The notes under the pieces were generated by a model. The model was not told the DNA's origin. It searched no databases and worked only from the letters and a program-made list of their open reading frames with translations. DNA of 64,000 nucleotides from contig NC_018002.1 in assembly GCF_000265295.1 (NCBI RefSeq), positions 2,294,001-2,358,000 of the forward strand. The letters run 5' to 3'. Source of the DNA: Sulfurospirillum barnesii SES-3 (GTDB lineage Bacteria > Campylobacterota > Campylobacteria > Campylobacterales > Sulfurospirillaceae). The position numbers and the translations under genes are program-made. How positions within the stretch are numbered: the first letter of the stretch is position 1; each line of letters opens with the position of its first letter. Positions 8,495 to 16,955 of the stretch are shown piece after piece.

Positions 8495-11400
8495 ATGAAT
8501 AAATTTACAGAAGATAAATTAGAGCAAGCATTTATAGAGTTGCTTCATGAGCAAGAAATTATCCATCAAAACGGCAAAGAGCTGATAAGACATGAGAGTG
8601 ATGTACTCCTCAAAGATGATCTCAAAGAGTATTTAGCTGCCAGATATGAATCCCAACATATTACCAAGAGCGAAATCGATCAAATCATTCGCATATTAGA
8701 AAACTATCCTTCGAATGATTTGTACGATACCAATAAAGCTATTATGAAACTAGTATCTGATGGATTTATCTTTAAGCGAGAAGATGCAAACGAAAAAGAT
8801 ATTTTTATAGAACTGATAGACTATGAAAATTTAGACAAAAACACCTTCAAAATTGTCAATCAGCTAGAAATCATTGGCTATGAAAAACGAATCCCTGATG
8901 GTATTCTCTATATTAACGGTTTACCTCTTGTAGTCTTTGAATTTAAAAGTGCCATTCGAGAAGAAGCAACAATTCATGATGCGTATGTGCAGCTTACTAC
9001 ACGATACCGAAGAGATATTCCAGAACTTTTTAAATACAATGTATTTTGTATCATCAGCGATGGAGTGAATAATAAGGTAGGTTCATTTTTCTCACCCTAT
9101 GAGTTTTTTTATGCTTGGAGAAAAATCACAGGTAATGAAGTAGAGGTGGATGGTATTGCTTCTATGCACTCCATGATTAAAGGAGCATTTAATCGTGAAC
9201 GACTCATCGACATTATTCATAATTTTATTTACATGCCCGACAAATCAAAAAAAGAAGAAAAAATAGTTTGTCGATATCCTCAATATTACGCTACTAAAAA
9301 ACTCTATGACAATATAAAACTTCACCAAAAACCACACGGTGACGGTAAAGGTGGTACCTATTTTGGTGCTACAGGATGCGGTAAAAGCTTTACCATGCTT
9401 TATCTCACTCGATTGCTTATGAAAAGTATCCATTTTTCTAGTCCTACGATCATTCTTATCACTGATAGAACAGACCTAGATGTACAGCTTAGTAGTCAAT
9501 TTTCAAATGCTAAAAGTTTTATAGGTGATGATGGTATTGTCAGTGTTGAGAGCCGAGAAGATTTGAGACAAAAATTACGGGGCAGAGAAAGCGGTGGTGT
9601 TTTTTTAACCACCATCCATAAATTCACGGAAGATATTGAGCTACTTAGCAATAGAGAAAATATCATCTGTATATCCGATGAAGCGCATAGAAGCCAAATC
9701 AACCTAGATCAAAAGATTAAAACCACAAAAGATGGTGTTAAAAAGACATTCGGTTTTGCAAAATACCTGCATGATTCATTACCAAATGCAACCTATGTTG
9801 GATTTACAGGAACGCCAATCGATGGAACTTTAGATGTTTTTGGCGATGTCATTGATAGTTATACCATGACTGAATCCGTTCGAGATGAGATTACTGTTAA
9901 GATCGTTTATGAAGGAAGAGCAGCAAAAGTATTGCTGGATAACAGTAAGCTTCATGAGATAGAAGCATATTATGAAGAGTGCGCTAATGTCGGAGCAAAC
10001 GAGCATCAAATTGATGAGAGCAAAAAAGCTATGGCAAATATGGAGAACATTCTTGGTGATCCTAAGAGAATAAAAGCCTTAGCAAAAGATTTTGTAGAAC
10101 ATTATGAAACAAGAGTAAGTGAAGGAGCCACGCTCAAAGGTAAAGCTATATTTGTTTCCAGTAGTAGACCTATAGCCTATGCCCTTTTTAAAGAGATTAT
10201 TGCTTTACGACCACAATGGAATGAAAAGCGTATCTGTGATGAAAATGTAGAGCTTAGCGAGAAAGAGAAAAAGAAGATACTACCTCTTGAAAAACTCAAA
10301 ATGATTATGACTCGAAATAAAGATGACGAAAAAGAGTTATACAATCTTCTAGGAACCAAAGAGTATAGAAAGACACTCGATACGCAATTTAAAAATGAAA
10401 AATCAAACTTTAAAATAGCCATTGTTGTAGATATGTGGCTTACAGGATTTGATGTACCATGTTTAGATACGATCTATATAGACAAACCTATACAGCAACA
10501 CAATCTTATCCAAACAATTTCAAGAGTAAATAGAAAATATGCAGATAAAGATAAAGGGCTTGTTGTAGATTACATTGGTATCAAAACAGCCATGAATAAA
10601 GCTTTAAAGCAATTTTCAAAGGTTGATAGTAAAAACTTTGAAGATATACAAGCCTCTATTGTAGTGGTTAAAGATCATTTAGACTTGCTTTCAAAACTTT
10701 TTCATAAATTTGACAGCCATTTGTACTTTAGCGGAACCACACTAGAACAACTTGAGTGTTTAAACCTTGCAAGTGAATATGTTCAATTGACTAAAGAGCT
10801 TGAAACACGCTTTATCTATCTTGTTAAACGATTAAAATCTGCCTATGATATTTGTTGTGGTAGTGAAGAATTTACGCAACTCGAAAAAGATTTCATTCAT
10901 TTTTATTTAGCTGTTCGCTCAATTGTCGTGAAACTAACTCGTGGCGATGCCCCCGATACTGCACAAATGAATGCAAAAGTTGCAAAAATGATAGAAGAAG
11001 CTCTTAAAAGCGATGGCATTCAAGTGATCTATAAATTAGGCAGTGAAGAAGAATCAAAAATTGATATTTTTGATGAAGATTATATAAACAAAATCAATAA
11101 AATAAAGCTACCTAATACGAAGATTAAGCTATTGCAAAAGCTTTTAGCCAAAGCATTAGAAGAATTTAAAAAAACAAATAAAGTCAAAGCAATTGATTTT
11201 TCAAAAAAATTTACTGCTTTAGTTGCAAAATACAATGAAAGAAAAGAAGAAGATGTACTTGTCAGTGAAGTCCTTGAGGACTTCACTGATGAGATCATTG
11301 ATCTTTATAATGCATTGAAAAAAGAGAAAGAGTCATTTGGTGATTTGGGCATTGATTTTGAGGAAAAAGCTTTTTACGACATATTGAAAATGATCTCTAT

Positions 11401-11638
11401 TAAATATGACTTTTCATATCCTGATGATAAATTAATAGCCCTTGCAAAAGAAGTCAAAATTGTCGTTGATGATAAATCTAAATATACCGATTGGAATATA
11501 CGAGAAGACATCAAAGCTGAACTCAAAGTGGATTTGATTATGTTGCTTGCCAAACACGGCTATCCACCAATTACTAAAGATGAAGTGTTTAAAGAGATAT
11601 TTGAACAAGCTGAGAATTTTAAGAAATTTAGGCAATGA
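8495..11638 (+). CDS. hsdR: Type I restriction endonuclease subunit HsdR
   Basis: A 1047-residue motor and nuclease subunit. The N-terminal nuclease core has PD (134-135) and EFK (149-151), the PD-(D/E)xK pattern. The SF2 translocase follows with Walker A GATGCGKS (291-298), DEAH box (395-398), the TGTPID motif III region (near 435) and ISRVNRKY motif VI (near 680). The C-terminal 350 residues are helical, as in other HsdR proteins that dock on the methylase core. The length is normal and no lesion is seen, so the locus should restrict unmodified DNA. A GGAAAG site precedes the ATG. Confidence 0.96.
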   Translation: MNKFTEDKLEQAFIELLHEQEIIHQNGKELIRHESDVLLKDDLKEYLAARYESQHITKSEIDQIIRILENYPSNDLYDTNKAIMKLVSDGFIFKREDANEKDIFIELIDYENLDKNTFKIVNQLEIIGYEKRIPDGILYINGLPLVVFEFKSAIREEATIHDAYVQLTTRYRRDIPELFKYNVFCIISDGVNNKVGSFFSPYEFFYAWRKITGNEVEVDGIASMHSMIKGAFNRERLIDIIHNFIYMPDKSKKEEKIVCRYPQYYATKKLYDNIKLHQKPHGDGKGGTYFGATGCGKSFTMLYLTRLLMKSIHFSSPTIILITDRTDLDVQLSSQFSNAKSFIGDDGIVSVESREDLRQKLRGRESGGVFLTTIHKFTEDIELLSNRENIICISDEAHRSQINLDQKIKTTKDGVKKTFGFAKYLHDSLPNATYVGFTGTPIDGTLDVFGDVIDSYTMTESVRDEITVKIVYEGRAAKVLLDNSKLHEIEAYYEECANVGANEHQIDESKKAMANMENILGDPKRIKALAKDFVEHYETRVSEGATLKGKAIFVSSSRPIAYALFKEIIALRPQWNEKRICDENVELSEKEKKKILPLEKLKMIMTRNKDDEKELYNLLGTKEYRKTLDTQFKNEKSNFKIAIVVDMWLTGFDVPCLDTIYIDKPIQQHNLIQTISRVNRKYADKDKGLVVDYIGIKTAMNKALKQFSKVDSKNFEDIQASIVVVKDHLDLLSKLFHKFDSHLYFSGTTLEQLECLNLASEYVQLTKELETRFIYLVKRLKSAYDICCGSEEFTQLEKDFIHFYLAVRSIVVKLTRGDAPDTAQMNAKVAKMIEEALKSDGIQVIYKLGSEEESKIDIFDEDYINKINKIKLPNTKIKLLQKLLAKALEEFKKTNKVKAIDFSKKFTALVAKYNERKEEDVLVSEVLEDFTDEIIDLYNALKKEKESFGDLGIDFEEKAFYDILKMISIKYDFSYPDDKLIALAKEVKIVVDDKSKYTDWNIREDIKAELKVDLIMLLAKHGYPPITKDEVFKEIFEQAENFKKFRQ

Positions 11639-11719
11639 ATAGAGAGCTAAAAATAATATTTGAGTCTCAAAAAATCAATTATATAAAATTCACACTATTT
11701 CAGTCATAGGAAATTTAGA

Positions 11720-12868
11720 ATGAATGTTGCATTTTTATTTAATTCAGACCATGAAAAATATCATGGCTTTTATGGCTATCCTATCTTAAAGCTAATATTA
11801 GAAAAAGATATTATTCAGAAAAGCAATAGAAATATGAAAGTCTCAGTAGGTGATATATTAACTTTTTCAACTGCATCACAAAGTAAAGCACCAACATATG
11901 AATATTTTTATGAATTAAATAGGCAGGTATACACTCCTTACAATTTTAATTATTTAATACAACCGAAACTTACAGATTTATCTCAAACGGTAACAATTTA
12001 TTGTTTATTTTTTCAAAACATGAGTGAGAATACGGCTATTTTCTTACATAATTCTCTAAAATTAGATCCTTCATATTTAGGCTCAATGGATATTAATTTG
12101 AAAAACCCTTATCATGTTTATTTTTTTAAAAATTCTCTAATTACTAGCTATAGACTGCATGGAAAAAAATGCTCTTTATTTTTTTCTATGTCAGAAAATG
12201 AAGATCCTGATTTAAGTTCCAAAGAATATTTTGAAACTTATGGTTATGAAGTTATCTTTGAAGACTTGGGGGCAATGCAAACAATTTTTGATGACTATGA
12301 CACTTTAGAACACTATACTAGAGTCCAGGACACAAAAAATATTTTTTTAAATATAAAAACTTTAACCGATGATATTTTAGATGACTTGATCATATCATTG
12401 GAAGAGTTGCATCCTAAACTGTTTAATTCTTTCGCAGCTCTAGCAAGAACATACGAAAGAGTAGAAACGGAAGAAGATATAGCACAATGCGCATTATCTG
12501 GAAGAAGAATATTAGAACAATGTGCAGACTATCTATTTCCAGCTTCAGATCAATTGTATAATGGAAGAAAAGTTGGGCAAACACAATACAAGAATAGATT
12601 ATGGGCATATATTGAAACAGTAGTTAAAGAAAACTCTTTAGATATAGTTTGCATCCAAGAAGTTGGTAGTCAACTTGATAAATTAATTTCATTATTTAAC
12701 GCAGGGCTTCATTCAGAGCTTAACTTAGTAGATCTCAATACCGTACTTGAAAATCTGATTCTATTTATTATTCAATTAGTAAATTTATCTCCTGAAGCTG
12801 CCAGAAAGCCTTATTTAGCTTACGAAAACAATATAGAAAATTTTATGAAAAATATTCAAAAATTATAA
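11720..12868 (+). CDS. Unrecognised 382-residue protein downstream of hsdR
   Basis: A soluble protein with no signal peptide or membrane segment. The N-terminal half (1-190) is rich in aromatic residues and predicted mixed alpha/beta. The C-terminal half (about 200-382) is all helical and includes LSGRRILEQCADYLFPASD and a following YKNRLWAYIE stretch, reminiscent of HEPN-like helical domains of defence proteins, though I cannot confirm a catalytic R-X4-6-H motif. The start follows an AGGAAA site 82 bases after hsdR, so it may be read with the hsd operon. Its place in a defence-rich island suggests, but does not prove, a defence role. Confidence 0.6.
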   Translation: MNVAFLFNSDHEKYHGFYGYPILKLILEKDIIQKSNRNMKVSVGDILTFSTASQSKAPTYEYFYELNRQVYTPYNFNYLIQPKLTDLSQTVTIYCLFFQNMSENTAIFLHNSLKLDPSYLGSMDINLKNPYHVYFFKNSLITSYRLHGKKCSLFFSMSENEDPDLSSKEYFETYGYEVIFEDLGAMQTIFDDYDTLEHYTRVQDTKNIFLNIKTLTDDILDDLIISLEELHPKLFNSFAALARTYERVETEEDIAQCALSGRRILEQCADYLFPASDQLYNGRKVGQTQYKNRLWAYIETVVKENSLDIVCIQEVGSQLDKLISLFNAGLHSELNLVDLNTVLENLILFIIQLVNLSPEAARKPYLAYENNIENFMKNIQKL

Positions 12869-12990
12869 TTTCCCGAAAACTGATCTAAATATTGGAGATG
12901 AATACATACCACTCCCCCCTTAAAATATCGCGTTTTCCCCTCTAATATTTATCTTTTTCAACTTCTTTTATCATGCCTGTAACAATACCA

Positions 12991-13005
12991 TGACACAACC
13001 TGTCA
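12991..13005. promoter_or_regulatory. Candidate operator, copy 1 (TGACA-N5-TGTCA)
   Basis: The inverted repeat TGACACAACCTGTCA lies 51 bases before the first gene of the unknown cassette (13057). Fourteen of its bases recur exactly at 14275-14288, at the same distance before another cassette gene. A repeated dyad at matched distance from two starts suggests a regulator site; the WYL-domain protein encoded at 18680 is the obvious candidate. Confidence 0.5.
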
Positions 13006-13020
13006 CACACTCTGGCTACA

Positions 13021-13045
13021 CTTCTTCCATAATATTTGGAAGAAG
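13021..13045 (+). promoter_or_regulatory. Inverted repeat that could hide a ribosome binding site
   Basis: CTTCTTCC (13021-13028) and GGAAGAAG (13038-13045) form a perfect 8-bp stem with a 9-base loop. The right arm contains the AGAAGG ribosome site of the 63-residue gene at 13057, so folding would block translation. It may instead be a DNA-level operator. Confidence 0.45.
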
Positions 13046-13056
13046 GTTGAGCCTTT

Positions 13057-13248
13057 ATGCTTTCAATTACCGTAGGGATTATTTTTATTCTTACAACATA
13101 TATTTTAAGAAAGTGTATCCGTGATTTATACGTATTTCAATCTGAAATACCCTCTTCTCCCAAATCCAATGAAAACAATGATTCATTTAATTATGAAGCC
13201 ATTCAAAATGCTTTAGAAACAAAACCAAACAAAGATACACAAATCTAA
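13057..13248 (+). CDS. Small single-pass membrane protein
   Basis: A 63-residue protein with one N-terminal membrane helix (residues 1-17, LSITVGIIFILTTYIL), a basic stop-transfer (RKCIRD) and a polar tail rich in Ser, Asn and Lys. An AGAAGG site lies before the ATG, inside a possible hairpin. It is the first gene of the unknown cassette and stops 14 bases before the start of the exported protein. I recognise no family. It could anchor a complex at the inner membrane. Confidence 0.6.
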   Translation: MLSITVGIIFILTTYILRKCIRDLYVFQSEIPSSPKSNENNDSFNYEAIQNALETKPNKDTQI

Positions 13249-13262
13249 TGCAAGGAGCATTT

Positions 13263-14006
13263 ATGTTAATAAAAAAAATTGCGATACTTACTATGGTAGG
13301 GCTGAACTGTTGGGCTGGTATGCCTTGGGAGACAGGCTGGGCAATGGGCGGAACATCAACGCATGCTATTATCGACAAAGACAATAATCAATTACTCATC
13401 GAGTGTAATGATCAAGGAAGTTATTTATATTTACGAAATGAAAAACGAAATGAAATCAAACTTGGGCAAGCTGTTTCTATTGGCGTTAATAACACTAAAA
13501 CGACTGTACCAACGAGTATAGATGCAACCAGTGCTCAAAGCGATAAAACGGCGTGGGGCAATTTTATTTATTCACTTCCAACATCCAAAACCATCACACT
13601 TAACAATAAAAAATTTGAGCCAAACAACTCAGAAAAGCTATCTGATATAGTACAAGCATGTACGGCTTATGATGAAAATACTATCAATAACCAGCAAAAT
13701 AAAAATTTACCCACACAATCAAATCAGGTACCAGTTCAACTAAAAGTACAAAATTTCCCTGCCAATATAAAAACAGGACAGATATATCAATTTGTAAATA
13801 TTGACGTTATCTCAAAAGTCAATAATGTACAAATAAGTAATGTTATTGTTAATCGTGGGAATTGTAAGACTAATGCCTTAAATGCGAAGTTTCCTTTGCG
13901 TTTAAAATTTGGAGAACAATATCAGGGGACCTATCAATCTTGTAATGCAATTGAAGTTGAAGTCATAACAGATCATGGAAATTGGACATTTAGTTTAACC
14001 AATTAA
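13263..14006 (+). CDS. Exported protein of unknown function
   Basis: The start is set at ATG 13263, behind AAGGAG, not at the earlier in-frame ATG 13248. The 247-residue product begins with a signal peptide (MLIKKIAILTMVGLNCWAG), then a Gly/Trp-rich stretch, and is otherwise beta-rich and polar with a Gln/Asn-rich linker near residues 145-160. The C-terminal 90 residues (from about 160) form a separate beta domain with two cysteines (NCKTN and QSCNA) that may pair in the periplasm. No family is recognised. An exported component suggests a function at the cell envelope rather than only in the cytoplasm. Confidence 0.65.
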   Translation: MLIKKIAILTMVGLNCWAGMPWETGWAMGGTSTHAIIDKDNNQLLIECNDQGSYLYLRNEKRNEIKLGQAVSIGVNNTKTTVPTSIDATSAQSDKTAWGNFIYSLPTSKTITLNNKKFEPNNSEKLSDIVQACTAYDENTINNQQNKNLPTQSNQVPVQLKVQNFPANIKTGQIYQFVNIDVISKVNNVQISNVIVNRGNCKTNALNAKFPLRLKFGEQYQGTYQSCNAIEVEVITDHGNWTFSLTN

Positions 14007-14038
14007 TATTACCATCCATTATTTTAAAGGAGCTATCG

Positions 14039-14302
14039 ATGCTATATGTCATCCTTATTTTTTGCATTGCCTTGAGATTTCCTTTATGCTTCACTATCAT
14101 CTTTTCTTTTTTTGGAGCCTATATGGGTTATATTGGAGCTATAGAGTTAGGGATAAGTTCTGAGTTTTTTAAACTTTTTTTAGGACTTCTAGGGTTTCTT
14201 TTGGCTGGCTATATAGCACCTAGCATACAAAAAAAGTATTTAAAGATATCCCGTGAGTATCCCTTTACATTTACGACACAACCTGTCATACCATTTAATT
14301 AA
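14039..14302 (+). CDS. Small multi-pass membrane protein
   Basis: An 87-residue hydrophobic protein with two or three membrane helices (about 2-20, 22-40 and 44-62) and a basic C-terminal tail. The ATG follows AAAGGAG. It is on the same strand as the exported protein 32 bases upstream. The end of the gene contains the second copy of the candidate operator (14275-14288), which suggests that a second transcript starts just after it. No family is recognised. Confidence 0.6.
   Translation: MLYVILIFCIALRFPLCFTIIFSFFGAYMGYIGAIELGISSEFFKLFLGLLGFLLAGYIAPSIQKKYLKISREYPFTFTTQPVIPFN
14275..14288. promoter_or_regulatory. Candidate operator, copy 2
   Basis: GACACAACCTGTCA is identical over 14 bases to 12992-13005. 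It lies inside the 3' end of the small membrane protein gene, 48 bases before the gene at 14337. The codons it uses place it in the C-terminal tail, where constraint on protein sequence should be low. Confidence 0.45.
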
Positions 14303-14336
14303 ACTTTGATTGTTATTTTAAGAATAAGGAGCAAAT

Positions 14337-14999
14337 ATGTTACCACTTATTTTAGGCGGAGTCGCCATTGCAGCCACAGGCTATAAAATCAAACAGTTTC
14401 TTAGCAATGAGGATAATCTTGATAAAATCAATGATACTCTGATGAAAGGAGTTGATTGGCTTGACAGTGTTGATCAAAAAACAGAAAAGTTTTTTGATGG
14501 CTTAATCCAAAAGATTGATGAATCAAAAAATAAAGAAAAACTAGCTTTACTTTTAGACGAACTTGATGATATTAAAAGTACAACAGCAACAATCATCTAT
14601 AACGACATTGATGAGTTACTGTTTGATACTACAAAAAATTCTTGTTCAGAAATCTATAAACCATGTGAAATAGAACTGATAAGAGACCAAAAACAAACAC
14701 CACTACGATATACAGAAGAAAACTATCTCATTATAGAAAAATTCTGCGATATATTAACAACGGCAAATAACTTTCTCTCTCAATACATTGATGAAATTAA
14801 AACATTGCCCACTCAAAATCAATCTTCAGTGCAACCTTATACACTTTCACAAAATCAAATTAAAAAATTATATATAATTCAAACTTTTTTAGAAAATGTT
14901 ATTTGTTGTAAAGTTAGTAGCGATAATGTAACAATTTCAAAGGTTACAATAAGATCTTTTAATAGAATTAAGCATACAATTGAGCTATTTAAGAGTTAA
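14337..14999 (+). CDS. Unrecognised protein with N-terminal hydrophobic segment
   Basis: A 220-residue protein. The first 16 residues (MLPLILGGVAIAATGY) could be a short membrane anchor or glycine-rich insertion helix; the rest is charged and mostly helical, with heptad-like stretches at about 25-85. Two cysteine pairs (near 105-111 and 190-191) have no clear motif. An AAGGAG site precedes the start. It appears to open the second part of the cassette, after the second operator copy. Function unknown. Confidence 0.6.
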   Translation: MLPLILGGVAIAATGYKIKQFLSNEDNLDKINDTLMKGVDWLDSVDQKTEKFFDGLIQKIDESKNKEKLALLLDELDDIKSTTATIIYNDIDELLFDTTKNSCSEIYKPCEIELIRDQKQTPLRYTEENYLIIEKFCDILTTANNFLSQYIDEIKTLPTQNQSSVQPYTLSQNQIKKLYIIQTFLENVICCKVSSDNVTISKVTIRSFNRIKHTIELFKS

Positions 15000-15047
15000 T
15001 GAAATATATTAGTTCTTAATCATTTATATTTTACAAAGGAATTCTCT

Positions 15048-15605
15048 ATGGAAATACTTTTACTATTGTTCTTCGTTGTGTTACTTCAGTTCATTGTTTT
15101 ACTTATAGTTCTAAAAAATGTAAAACATCAACAGAAAGCAACTCAAGAATACATAACAAGCCTTGAACAAAATATTACAAATTTAGTGCAGTCCACTTTT
15201 CATACAATTAGCCAGCAAATCTTAAATTTAAAAATTGATAATTATGTTAATACGGCAAATAAAACCTTAAACTCTAAAGAGCATATATACGAGAATGAAT
15301 TTTTTACTCAAGAGTTTGGACATTGTAAAATTGTTAAAATTATCGATAAAAAAGACAATTCTATTACAAATGTTTATTACAATGAGAATGGGGGAAAATC
15401 TTATACTGAGACATTTAACGAAAATATCTTGACATACTCAGCACATTATCAAGATGATAGATTACATAGAGGCTGTGAGTACGATTCACATGCAAATCTT
15501 CTTTTTGAATATTTTTACAATGAGATTGGTGAGGTCACTAAAAGAATTGAATATTTTTACGCAGAAGATGGGGCATTAGAACAAACACAAGAAACTCATT
15601 ATTAG
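15048..15605 (+). CDS. Membrane-anchored protein with coiled coil and beta repeats
   Basis: A 185-residue protein with an N-terminal membrane helix (about 2-23), a coiled coil (about 25-70), then a beta-rich domain with repeated Y/F-N-E-x-G units (VYYNENGG, FYNEIGE, FYAEDG), similar in style to MORN-like or YwqK-type repeats. The cytoplasmic or periplasmic side is not clear. The TerB-like gene starts 8 bases after its stop, so the two are probably co-translated. No named family is assigned. Confidence 0.6.
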   Translation: MEILLLLFFVVLLQFIVLLIVLKNVKHQQKATQEYITSLEQNITNLVQSTFHTISQQILNLKIDNYVNTANKTLNSKEHIYENEFFTQEFGHCKIVKIIDKKDNSITNVYYNENGGKSYTETFNENILTYSAHYQDDRLHRGCEYDSHANLLFEYFYNEIGEVTKRIEYFYAEDGALEQTQETHY

Positions 15606-15613
15606 GAATGACC

Positions 15614-16030
15614 ATGTATTTACATTTATTAAAAGAAGAAGAGCAAGAAGATTTTTTGGAATTAGCGTATCATCTCATGGGGATAGATGGGATGCATCAA
15701 GATGAGGAAGTTATTGTATTTGAGAGTTATAAACATGAATGTTCTTTAGAAGAGTATATAATTTCAAAACAAAATGATTTAGAAAGTGTTATTGCTAATC
15801 TTAAAAATACTTCTTCTAAAACTAAAAGAATAATTCTCATTGAACTCTTTGAAATTTTATTAACCGATGGTGAAGTACATGAAAATGAAAAAACTTTTAT
15901 CAATCACCTTGCTAGTGAATTTAAAGTTTCAAGTGAAGAGTTAGAAAAGATAAATAAATGGACCTTGGCAATGGATCATATTGTCAAATTAGGATACACG
16001 ATTATCAACAAAGGAAATGATAATGCTTGA
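15614..16030 (+). CDS. TerB-like protein
   Basis: A 138-residue acidic helical protein. The two-half pattern LAYHLMGIDGMHQDEE and LFEILLTDGEVHENEKTFI matches the TerB/DjlA-type fold, in which each half carries an acidic D-G-x-x-x-x-E loop proposed to bind metal. I chose ATG 15614 because AGGA lies a normal distance before it; ATG 15608 is almost on top of that site. TerB domains are found in tellurite/phage resistance (Ter) systems and near membrane and nuclease components. Here the neighbours are a coiled-coil protein (8-base overlap) and a membrane protein with an HNH-like motif. Confidence 0.65.
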   Translation: MYLHLLKEEEQEDFLELAYHLMGIDGMHQDEEVIVFESYKHECSLEEYIISKQNDLESVIANLKNTSSKTKRIILIELFEILLTDGEVHENEKTFINHLASEFKVSSEELEKINKWTLAMDHIVKLGYTIINKGNDNA

Positions 16031-16949
16031 TATTTTTGATAACCCTTTAAAATCTATAAATGATTTTTTTGGAGTTACTGGAGATACTTTAGATTCTACT
16101 CTAAAGGACATTAAAAAACACGGTTCAAAAGTTTTGAGTAGAATTACGGGAGAAGATAAATTCAAGCAAGCTGAAAAATTACGTAAGAAAATTACAAGAA
16201 AATATAATAAAACAGAAACATCCTATGAACAACAATCAAAAATACTCCTAGATTCTTTGGAACAAACAATAACTTCAATAAACAATCATAAACAAGAAAT
16301 TTACAAAAACCACTTTTCTCAATTTACCTTATTAGCAAATCGTCTGCATAATCTTTCCATTCAAGGTGAGAGTTTCATAGAATATTTTGATAGTAGTATT
16401 TATGAAATGAAAAATTTAAATGCCGTGAGATCAAAAAATGACTTATATAGCATTGACTTCAATAATATGAAAGCTCAAGAGATCACTATAGGAATAATTA
16501 CTTTAGGTTGGTCAACACGAAGTAAAGCTGTAGAAACTTTACGAAATGTACAAGCAGAAGAAAAAAGAGTACATGAAGAAATTACAAAGATGAATGCACA
16601 TATTACTCAGTTAGAAACAGCATTATTAGCACTTGAAAATGTTGAAGAATATTTTGCTTCTCTCATACATAATTATGAAAAATTACTGCATCGTTTTAGA
16701 TATGGAATTGCTTCTCAAATGCAAAAAAACATGTTAAATGATATTGCATTAGAAACTGGAAAGTTAGATTTTAAAATGATGCCTATAGTTCATATAGAAG
16801 AATTTCAAGCGCTTTTCAATCTTTCTATCATTTTGAAAACAATGGCTACAATGGGCTATCTTGATGAACAAGGTAATGTCAACGAAGAAGATCAAAAATC
16901 TATTAATAATATCAAGCTTTTAGTCACCCAAGAACTAGCTGTAGCATAA
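16023..16949 (+). CDS. Coiled-coil protein of the cassette
   Basis: A 308-residue, almost wholly helical protein. Long coiled coils occur at about 45-110 and 170-225, separated by a short hydrophobic segment with ITIGIITLGWSTRSKA. Two starts are possible (16017 and 16023); the second has better spacing from AAAGGA. It overlaps the TerB-like gene and ends 6 bases before the next, so the three are one transcription unit. It may be a scaffold linking TerB to the membrane effector. I recognise no named family. Confidence 0.6.
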   Translation: MLDIFDNPLKSINDFFGVTGDTLDSTLKDIKKHGSKVLSRITGEDKFKQAEKLRKKITRKYNKTETSYEQQSKILLDSLEQTITSINNHKQEIYKNHFSQFTLLANRLHNLSIQGESFIEYFDSSIYEMKNLNAVRSKNDLYSIDFNNMKAQEITIGIITLGWSTRSKAVETLRNVQAEEKRVHEEITKMNAHITQLETALLALENVEEYFASLIHNYEKLLHRFRYGIASQMQKNMLNDIALETGKLDFKMMPIVHIEEFQALFNLSIILKTMATMGYLDEQGNVNEEDQKSINNIKLLVTQELAVA

Positions 16950-16955
16950 GGATAA

